A stretch of 64,000 bases of DNA from Nostoc sp. NMS9 (GTDB lineage Bacteria; Cyanobacteriota; Cyanobacteriia; Cyanobacteriales; Nostocaceae): positions 124,001 to 188,000 of the forward strand of contig NZ_JABXKL010000091.1 of NCBI RefSeq assembly GCF_017114995.1. The letters run 5' to 3'. Both the position numbers and the translations under genes were made by a program. Shown one piece after another: positions 61,985 through 64,000 of the stretch. The notes beneath the pieces are model-generated. The model saw nothing but the letters and a program-made list of their open reading frames with translations. It ran no database searches and had not been told where the DNA came from. The number at the start of each line of letters is the position of its first letter. Within the stretch, counting starts at the first letter, position 1.

Positions 61985-63020
61985 AGTTAGGAACTAGTTA
62001 GGAACACTTGGTGTAGGTAAAATTTGATTTATAGGGGCTTAATATACAAGACAATTTGGATATCTCATATTTTTATTTACAAACAAACCTGGACTTTCTA
62101 GTCTACTCTCAACCATTTTCTTTGAAGTAACTTTAAGTTTTTTATCAAAAGCATCCTCCAACGTCGGTTTGAGTGCCGTTACTACCGAAATACCTAGTTT
62201 TCATTGCAGCCTATAATCAATCACATTTTAGTCTGGAAAACTTAATTGCAAAAAAAAGGATTTGTTGGTGAATTTAGATTAGTAGTTAAACAAAACTCCT
62301 GATATTTATAATCAAGCAAGTAAGCAAAATAAAAATAATATTATAATTTTTGAGGTGACTAATACATGAGCTGAATTAACTATGATAGATATCGCAGATA
62401 TCTTGGAGAGTTTTGCTTATTAGAGGTATAGAATCATTGATATGCCCTCAGAAATTACTCTAGCATATTAATGTAGACTAATTCAGCTTTCGCTTATAAG
62501 CTTATCTTAATTTATCTTAAGTGTATATGTTTTTTTACGCATAATTACTGAACTCATAAAATATACACATAATTTATAACAAAATGCATTAAAAATTTGA
62601 TATGTGTAACAAAAGTTTACATAATTGCCTATTTGTGGTTAAACTTGAGTCAGTTTCATGGACATTTCTAAATGAAGTCTCAAAAGGGCAGTAACCTTAA
62701 CGACGAGATTGTAGTTTGGACTAGAAGGCTGATGTTACACAAATGAAACCTGAAACCTACCTAGTTAGGTTTCATGAAGTTCACCTAAATTATTCAAAAA
62801 AAATAATATTACGACTTTACATTAATTTTATATAATTAGAGACAAAATAAAGATTTTGTAAAAAATATTTTTCGTTCAGTAGATTTTACTGAGATAGGAT
62901 AATGTACCTTTATAATTGCGTGTAAGTGTTTGTGTTTATTAGCTAAAACAGAAATTTGATCTTTTGCATTCAATTGTAATTAAGAGTTTCATTTCAATCA
63001 ATAAAACATGGGGTGAAAGT
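61985..63020. other. Large divergent intergenic region
   Basis: No gene. Two structures stand out: 10-bp inverted repeats agctgaatta (62369-62378) and taattcagct (62479-62488), a possible MITE remnant, and the dyad at 62751-62774. The promoters for the exopolysaccharide operon and for the methyltransferase lie somewhere here. Confidence 0.4.
62751..62774. promoter_or_regulatory. Dyad-symmetric site, possible operator
   Basis: tgaaacct and aggtttca frame acctagtt, nearly a complete palindrome. An extra tgaaacc copy (62744-62750) lies just before it, giving three half-sites in a row about 250 bp before the methyltransferase. Confidence 0.35.
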
Positions 63021-63923
63021 ATGGTGACTAGCAAATTAGATATAATAAATCGATTGGGCAGGTTTTTAAACAGTAAAAAGTGGCGTTTGCTGACAAATTT
63101 GCGTCTCAACAATTTAAAAGTTAATAAAATTTTACGAGCCACAAATGATTCGGAAATAGGAAAAGCACAGACAGAAATAAACAATTTATCTTTTTCTGAA
63201 AAAGATTATAGGGATTTTGTAAATTCAGATGTACTGAGTAAATATAATCAGCTTGATTACATCCATTCCAAGCCACTTGAATACCTGACGACAATGACTC
63301 TGTTAGATTTGAAAGAAGGTGATAAAATACTAGATGCTGCTGGTGGTGAAAAAGCTGAATATATAAAGGCTTTAATGGCAGTTTCGGACTTCAAATTGAC
63401 TGCTTACTGTCAAGACTCTTTATTGGACGGAAAAGTCACAGATGGAATTAAGTACATTGGTGGCTCTATTGATGCGATCCCTCTTCCAGATGAATCTTTA
63501 GATGGAATTAGCTGCCATCACTCTTTTGAGCATTTTCAAGATGATTTGGATATTAAGTTTATTAAAGAAGCAGTACGTTTATTGAAAGTGGGCAGGAAAC
63601 TTGTCATTGCGCCCCTATTTTTAACTAACGAATATGCAGAAATCTGGAATAATAAACGGATTCAGAAGTCCAATCTTGACAAAGCAATCACAATTTTTGA
63701 CAATACTGCAAGCTTTGCTGGATGGGGTGCATATGAAGGCTTTGCTAGAACTTATAGTCCTGCTGCATTTAAAACAAGAATTATTGATAATTTACCGCGC
63801 AACTGCCATGCAAAAATCTACAAAGTTATTGTAGATGGAAAACCTGTGCCAGATCTCCAAAAAAATTATCATCAACCCCTGCTCAATGCTGAAATGAAGG
63901 CACTGGTAATAGTTAAAAACTAA
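63021..63923 (+). CDS. SAM-dependent methyltransferase (family 11-like)
   Basis: 300 residues from the ATG at 63021, which has GGGGTGAAAG upstream; the frame is open 19 codons further. Motif I is altered: ILDAAGGEKAEYIKAL in place of LDxGxGxG. The next motifs are normal: IPLPDESLDGISCHHSFEHFQDD and AVRLLKVGRKLVIAP. The target is unknown; its place beside the exopolysaccharide genes suggests a sugar or lipid, but it is on the other strand. Confidence 0.75.
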   Translation: MVTSKLDIINRLGRFLNSKKWRLLTNLRLNNLKVNKILRATNDSEIGKAQTEINNLSFSEKDYRDFVNSDVLSKYNQLDYIHSKPLEYLTTMTLLDLKEGDKILDAAGGEKAEYIKALMAVSDFKLTAYCQDSLLDGKVTDGIKYIGGSIDAIPLPDESLDGISCHHSFEHFQDDLDIKFIKEAVRLLKVGRKLVIAPLFLTNEYAEIWNNKRIQKSNLDKAITIFDNTASFAGWGAYEGFARTYSPAAFKTRIIDNLPRNCHAKIYKVIVDGKPVPDLQKNYHQPLLNAEMKALVIVKN

Positions 63924-64000
63924 AGCGCAAGCAATTTTTGAGTTTGGTAAGTGTTATAGCTGTTTGCAATTCCTTGGAGTCCAAACAATTAGTAGGGGTG

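Overview
The window is chromosomal DNA of a filamentous, probably heterocyst-forming cyanobacterium of the Nostoc/Anabaena group. This rests on the many HIP1 octamers (GCGATCGC), an NtcA that matches the Anabaena protein as I know it, cyanobacterial signature genes (psbY, CRR6, Ycf55/DUF3685, DUF3084, TIGR02652, VTE5-type phytol kinase, pilMNOQ) and the dense short tandem heptamers and MITE-like inverted repeats typical of Nostoc genomes. I see no rRNA, tRNA, CRISPR array, intact transposase or phage genes.

Layout. 1-3.9 kb: end of a GT9 glycosyltransferase, a methyltransferase, the NDH-1 assembly factor CRR6 and a PerR/FurC-type regulator, separated by MITE-like elements. 4-9.8 kb: a large NACHT (STAND) NTPase with pentapeptide repeats, divergent from a pseudo-receiver/Ycf55 protein, then a phytol kinase. 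10-15 kb: two secreted DUF4360-type proteins, a flavin oxidoreductase without the redox cysteines, cobD and HU. 15.7-18.5 kb: three Uma2 nuclease-like genes mixed with two antitoxin-like genes and a 20-codon vapC relic. 18.6-23.7 kb: the type IV pilus assembly genes pilM-pilN-pilO and pilQ. 23.9-33.7 kb: a lipoprotein solute-binding protein, folC, psbY (too short for most gene callers), a gamma carbonic anhydrase-like protein, TIGR02652, a VOC protein, a double M16 peptidase, a cupredoxin and map. 34-41.3 kb: an unknown membrane protein with tandem repeats, an amidase, a DUF433/DUF5615 toxin-antitoxin pair, an aldo/keto reductase, an HMA-like protein and small conserved genes. 41.4-47.4 kb: YqgF-like nuclease, DUF3084, ntcA with an NtcA site upstream, fabI, hisB and an ABC ATPase. 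47.9-62 kb: an exopolysaccharide locus of the Wzx/Wzy type, with export protein and beta-helix protein on the plus strand, and tyrosine autokinase, two glycosyltransferases, polymerase/ligase, flippase and initiating sugar transferase on the minus strand. A methyltransferase closes the window.

The most striking theme is how the repeat DNA interacts with genes. The same heptamer repeats that fill intergenic gaps also sit in frame inside the pseudo-receiver/Ycf55 gene, cobD, folC and the M16 peptidase. They supply or abut the start codons of the phytol kinase, folC, hisB and a VOC gene and the stop codon of cobD. A 116-bp MITE has replaced the end of a DUF5615 toxin gene with about 40 new codons. 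Other points are a response-regulator receiver with Glu in place of the phosphorylated Asp, the NACHT-pentapeptide protein as a possible conflict-system sensor, two mirror-image Fur-box-like sites in a gene-free region, and a 196-bp MITE with a clear 10-bp target duplication.
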